Of a stretch of DNA of 64,000 bases, positions 58,592 to 64,000 are shown in pieces (position 1 is the first letter of the stretch; every line of letters begins with the position of its first letter). Below the pieces are notes generated by a model that made no database searches, was not told the origin of the DNA, and saw nothing but the letters and a program-made list of their open reading frames with translations. The position numbers were made by a program, and so were the translations under genes. The DNA lies in the NCBI RefSeq assembly GCF_007655135.1, contig NC_045129.1, positions 19,814,274 through 19,878,273 of the forward strand. Reading direction: 5' to 3'. The DNA is from Punica granatum (taxonomy: Eukaryota; Streptophyta; Magnoliopsida; Myrtales; Lythraceae).

Positions 58592-61406
58592 GCACGTCCA
58601 CCCTTGCACCCGAATATCCTTTTAAGGGTTCCACCGAGTCACCCGACTCTCAAACACTTCCCCGACTCTTTCCTCGTATTCCGAGGCTAGGTAAAACATT
58701 TTCGACTTAGAGGAGTTAGGGCTTTTTGTATGTTTGCATGGCTATTGAGTATTATGGTGTTTCATGCATGTTTCACTTGCAAGATTTAATTTTCATGCAA
58801 TTTTATGTCATATTATGCATGTGCACTATCTTATGACTTGCTACCATGTCGGAAAAGGGCTTGGATCATCGTAAAGAAGACTATCCCGACCCAACTATGG
58901 CAAATTAATTCTCGGCCAACTCTCTAAATGAGAGGGTCGAGACTTAAATTGCTCTTTACAGGTTAAGATCGATCTCCTTAGCCTATTCAAGTTAGTTTCC
59001 GAGTTTGTTTTATCATTATTGCTTGCATGAAGCCGGTGTTATTTTATCCTTTCCTTAATTAACACGTTTGTGAATGTTTGTATATTTAAATGAGCTAAAC
59101 AAATCGTGATAACGCCGGCTTTTGTTAAAAAGGAGTGTTATTTATCACGGTTGATGTTTGAGCATGCGAAAAAATGATTAAACCACGATTAGGAAATCAT
59201 TTATGACTCGGATAGAGCCATGAGAACCTTCGGCCACCTTTCATAAGATGAAGCCGAGGGCTTCTTGGCCTTCCTTGGGTCAAGAATGAGTTCCTTATCT
59301 CAAGTTTAATTCGTTTATCGGATGGTGTGAATTTTTACTTCAATGTCTTTACGATTCCTATGTTAAAGTATCGTGTAAAGACTCTTTTAAAATTAACGTA
59401 CATGGATTCATGTATCGAGGATTCATTTAGATCCATTCGGTTATAAGGATATTGTCGGTTATTCAACTGAATTATCCTTGATCGTTATGGATTCATTTTC
59501 GTCGTCGAATCACGAATCGTTTTCCTAATTAATGCATTCGGCTATAACCCTTAAGCATTAATTCCACAAACGGGTTAATCGGGACGATCACATGATTAAA
59601 CCCACTTCACATTGATAAAGTTTACCCGAATTGGACATTAACTGATAACTCGCGTCGACGAGTCGTCAAAGGACGTTGGTGCCCTTTTCAAACTTATCAA
59701 TTTCAAAACCCGAAACGCGCGGTCCGATGTAGCATGGACGTCTAAAAAGGGCTTCTGTGTCTCAACTTGAGTTTTTACCTGATTCCAGGTAGCTTAGGTC
59801 ACGATACAGAAGATCTTTCTAGATCACTTCCGGGCGGATTGACCGGTTCCTTGGCTATTCCGGGGTTCTTGCATAACCCTGGATGATCCAGGGATTTGGT
59901 TGACACCGGCTACAGGCCGAGGTGGCCCGCACTGCGATGTTTTCCCCTTTTCTGAAACAATTTTCAAATAAAGGGTAAAATCGTCTTTTCACAATTCAGC
60001 GACACCCTTAGGGTTAGCATGACAGAAACACTACAGTACGGGATAAGAATGGGCTACCTGTTCAGGTGCAGGTTCATCTGTATAGCCTTTTTCTTATCTA
60101 ACTGATGAGTTTCTGTTATCCTAACATAGACTCGGGTAACTAGAACAGTTATCTCTGTCAGAAAACATGCGAAATGCCGATTAACCTTTCACTCGACCTA
60201 ACCAAACACTAGATAATGGTTAGGAGGAATTCTAGATTCCAAATCTAGAGTCAAAACACGAGTTTGGTTAATTCAGTGGTGATTCAGTGTCACAATACAG
60301 AACAATTGTAAAAGCAATCCACACACCTGAGATTTGACTCTCTTTGTCAAGTTCTCAAAACAAAGCCGAATGCTAAAACGTTGGCACATGTTTGATTGTT
60401 TAGCATATGGCATTTGCTTGCAAAAACACCCCTGGGTTAATAATCTATCAATTCACGTAAACACGACAACAACAAACACTTTGTCTGTTATTAACATGTT
60501 GCGTGTTATTTTTCCGCACCTGTTTGCCATGCGGGTCGAGCCTGATCCCTAGGCCGAATAATATTAGGGTTCAACGCCCTAATCATCGAGCACAGGGTCC
60601 AACACCCTAATCAACACTCACAGGGTCCAACGCCCTATTCAGCGAGAGTGTCCATTGAATTTCAGTTCTTCGGTCTTTTCCCTAAACTCACGGTGAGTTA
60701 GAGTGGAATAATAACCGAACGCAAAACGACTGGAATTCGACCCTTTTGTAATTTGTATTTATTGTTTTGAGAGCATTGTAAGGATTCTATTTGATGCATT
60801 TATTCTGTAAGAATTCCAGTCGGTGAGCGAATGGTCCGAGAGTCGAATTAATCGAATCGGTCTAATGCTTGCCCAGACACAAGTAAATCCAAGATCTCGC
60901 GGTTCTGGTTCACGCAGGGATTCAACCTCCATGGTTCGATGAACTGTAACGCAAGATTGTGAACCAATTCCCTGACATATAGATTTACTTCTCTCCCGGC
61001 TTTTCAACCGACATCGTTTGGTTCATCGAATCTCCGGTGTCAAAATGTGCGAGCCGAGTGCAGTTTAATTCACGCGGTAAATAATAAAACATGCAAGCCT
61101 AGCAAACCAGAGTACCGAAAGGGCGTGCGGGATATAGGCCCGCACGTAACATGAACCCCCGAACACGGACTTTCCGGTTCCGCACAGACCAATGCCTTAA
61201 CAACAAACTAGGTGTTCCATACCCCTAGACCCGGGTAACTTATCCGCCCTCGACTGTCGGGTCGTAAAATGATAAGTGGCGACTCCTTCTCTCACATGTG
61301 TCCAACGCGCGTCCCCACGGGATGGTGGACGTTCCGACCAAGCCGCGCGATCCAAAAGCGCGCAATGCGGGCCCCGACGTGAGTCCACATTCGGGTCCGT
61401 ACAGCT

Positions 61407-61424
61407 TGGCGACTCCGCTGGGGA
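61407..61424 (+). promoter_or_regulatory. Primer binding site after LTR J2 (one mismatch)
   Basis: TGGCGACTCCGCTGGGGA: one A to G change from the J1 and G sites. It can still pair with tRNA-Arg(ACG) through a G-U pair. Confidence 0.85.
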
Positions 61425-64000
61425 CATACTTAGTGGGTTCAGGCTCGATTCGTTTGCTTGCTTGCATGTTCATTTACCGCTTCCTGCAATTTTCCGCTTA
61501 TCTACTTTATGCACCTTTACTTTCTGCACTTGCATTGCATCATTCTAGTGGATTTAGGTACCTCGCCTGAAATCCCACGGGCGCCGATTTAGGAAGCTAG
61601 GTTAGTCAGAGGTTCCGAGTAAGGGAACGGATCGAGTCGGCTCCGCCACCGAATCGGCCCCCAAAGATCCTCGCTCGATTTCAAGGAATTGACGCCCTTG
61701 AATCGAGAGCCCCCATCCCTAGTTAGTGGTTTTCCCAGTAGAACACTGAAACCATGCATAAACAGGGACCGTCATGCCGGACCAAAAATAACCTTCACGC
61801 CGCCAACCGACCCAAAAGTTGAGTCTTTGAGTCGGCTCGTAGTTTTTCTTTTAGGCAGGCCTTTTGTTGTTTTTCTATAATGAGCGATGTACATTGTAAC
61901 AGATACAATTATAATTTATTCTTTCTGCACCTGCATGCATGTTTTCAAATAAACTAGGACATTGCATTGGTTTATTACTTAAGTTCCCTTTTTCAAATGA
62001 ACTATCTTCGTAAATCTGGGAACTTTAATCAAATCAATGCAACGACATTAGCTTTTGAAAACTCATACATTGCCTGCATCCGATGTTTGCACAGCAACTA
62101 CCATGTCCCGTACGACATGTGAGTTGTGCTAACCTTCGCGGGTAGACCACTTGCGGTCTTCACCTCTCCATGGCGAGACGTGCTATGACCAGAAGCCGTC
62201 CAACCCGGCCACCCACCCCGCACGATAGGCGAGTCGTGCCCACTTTAGCCGGCAGGCCACTCGCGGCCTTCACCCTTCCTCCACAGCAAGACGAACTGTG
62301 GCCCGAGGGCCGATCAACCTTCCCAGGCGAAGTTAACCAACACTAACTTCTTCCTAACAGAGAGTGTCACTGCGTGATCGGACACACGTCCCTCTGCGTG
62401 ACCCAGCGCATCTACCAGCGATCGAGCGCGCCTCTCACATGTCCAAGCATGTTCACACCAACTCATACATGCCTGCTCAACGTATCAATGCATGTCTCTC
62501 GGTGTGCTCGCACGACACCTACCAGGCCAGTTCGCTTCCCTACACTCTTGCATTGAAATGCTGAACGGTTCATGCTCCTTCATTGTTTTCTTTTCCCATT
62601 GCAGGAAATTCTCAACAAGAAGACAGCCTGAATACTAAGCGACCACAATTGAGACAACAAACGTCTCCCATCCATCCAGCTCCTTGGGATTTCAACACTA
62701 AGTCCCCATCCCTGCTCCATAGAGCAATACCGCAAGCAAATCGGCGTCACTGCATTGCAGCACCTTGCGCTATTCCTCAGCATTGACCTTTGCTCTTACA
62801 TCTCTTGCATTTTCCTATCAAGCATGCATTTACTGCATTGGACCTCAGTTCTGCATTTACTGCTTTCGGGCCTCGGCCCAGCATTTACTGCTTTTGGGCT
62901 TCGGCCTCGCATTTACTGCTTTCAGGTTTTGACGCCTCGCATTTACTGCTTTCAGGCTCATCTGAAATCCAAAATCGACTTGGATACAAATTCATCCAAG
63001 CGATACTTCAAGGAGCAAGTCTAATCTTTCCACTGCAAAGACAGAAAGTGACAGCTCCACAAACAGAGCATGACCCAACTCTCCATCGCAGACCAGCACG
63101 GTCATGCCTCCGATCAAAGAATGGATCTCATCCACCTCCGTTGTGATCACCGACTAAACACTGGGGCAACACGCGCAGTTTTCTTTAAACTCTCTGTTGC
63201 TTTCATTCAAATGCATTCCCACAAATAGGCTCCCGACATGAACAAATCCTTCAATGGAGCATTAGGACAGTCTCGAAGACGCCCTATCAGTTCTGTTGGA
63301 CCTGTTCGACTCACCAGTCCTCGTGGGACTCGGCTTCTCGAGCCTTCCCTAGGACGGCTGCGCATGCCTACTCGCAATTAGGGAAAACATGCTTATGTGA
63401 CCTCAGTCATGGTCTAACCACTCCAGAGTAGTGATGACTACATTCCCGGAAACAAATGTCATCCACACGCGACACCCCATGGGTCGTGTGCGGGACAAAA
63501 GGGATTTTCCCATGGGTCCACCCCATATTTCTTACTGCATACTCCACCGCACAGTCGCCTAACACACCATCTTCTTCGTCATCTTTTACAGGGACACGCC
63601 GGTCACAGGCGAAGAATGATGCACAGGATCACGCCTTTCCGAGAACTCCTCTCGAGCCTCCTCCCTTATACTTTGACAGGGAAGGGACTCGGCACGGAGG
63701 TACCCCCTACAAAGCTAAAGACAAAAACAACTTAGCGAGCCTTATGCCATCAACGCAACGATTTCAGTTGACATTGACGACATGAGACGGCCAGGGGCGA
63801 CAGTTGCACAAACCGCCCACCACGAGTCACATCGACGATAAAAGACCAGGGCATTCGCGTTCAACGCTTGCACCGAGACCACCTCGGACATCATCCACCC
63901 ACGAAAAGCATTTCCAAGCGACGTACACTGGGGCATCCCCGGTTGAAGTTCGCGCCAACACAACCTCGGCAAGCGACGTACACTGGGCCTCCCTGGTTGA
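61425..64000 (+). mobile_element. Second internal region of the J tandem (partial)
   Basis: Almost identical to 50524-53099, offset by 10,901 bases, and cut by the window end. It contains the shared leader, the 28-bp repeats (62826-62956), both acceptor-like sites and part of the 58-bp duplication. No protein domain is recognised. Confidence 0.88.

Larger units (their letters stand above)
56068..61403 (+). mobile_element. LTR J2, second LTR of the J tandem
   Basis: A 5.34-kb LTR starting TGTTAGCACC and ending TCCGTACA. It is preceded by a PPT and also followed by a PBS, so it serves as 3' LTR of the first unit and 5' LTR of the second. Differences from J1 are sparse single substitutions (for example TGTC/TGTT at base 4) plus unit changes in the minisatellite. 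Confidence 0.93.

Overview
This window is nuclear DNA of a flowering plant, and essentially all of it is nested LTR retrotransposon sequence of the Ty3/gypsy Tat-Ogre type. The lineage call rests on very long LTRs (about 4.6 to 5.3 kb), a primer binding site complementary to plant tRNA-Arg(ACG), an extra ORF1 upstream of gag, a pol with a second archaeal-type RNase H domain, and a long 3' region with satellite-like arrays ahead of the polypurine tract. I found no host gene, tRNA, rRNA or CRISPR array. The species cannot be named from the sequence alone.

Layout. 1-2271: decayed pol 3' half (minus). 2272-3437: 3' part of an LTR (B', minus). 3438-8079: LTR F1 (minus). 8080-12933: 5'-truncated LTR E (plus). 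12934-17219: LTR C (minus, cut by E). 17220-17764: an 82-bp minisatellite. 17765-22923: LTR H, the 3' LTR of element A (minus). 22924-24634: A's polypurine tract and 3' region, with a 29-bp array and a set of hairpins. 24635-26288 and 35872-36556: the two halves of A's pol, split by solo LTR B (26289-35871), which is itself split by solo LTR F2 (27464-32101). 36557-45168: element G (plus; 5' LTR, PBS, leader, ORF1, gag), inserted in A's pol. From 45169 to the window end: element J (plus), inserted in G's gag, as a tandem LTR-internal-LTR-internal array with no coding domains.

History as read from the nesting. A is the oldest frame. B inserted in its RNase H domain and was reduced to a solo LTR. 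F2 then inserted in B and was also reduced to a solo LTR, with a perfect TACGT duplication. G inserted in A, and J inserted in G. The A-B-F block (24020-32101) is present a second time at 1-8079 at very high identity, and that copy stops exactly at the F LTR terminus. E inserted into C, and the F1 copy abuts E without a matching target duplication, which suggests recombination between LTRs.

How the parts work together. None of the elements seen here is intact. A keeps a full integrase reading frame. G keeps ORF1 and gag with stop codons and a frameshift. J keeps only the signals used in cis (LTR ends, PBS, leader, PPT) and would need proteins from an autonomous relative. The most unusual signals are a conserved 10-nt copy of the PBS start inside every LTR 3' end I inspected, and a series of hairpins with changing stems but a constant GCAAAAG tail in the 3' regions of both A and J.
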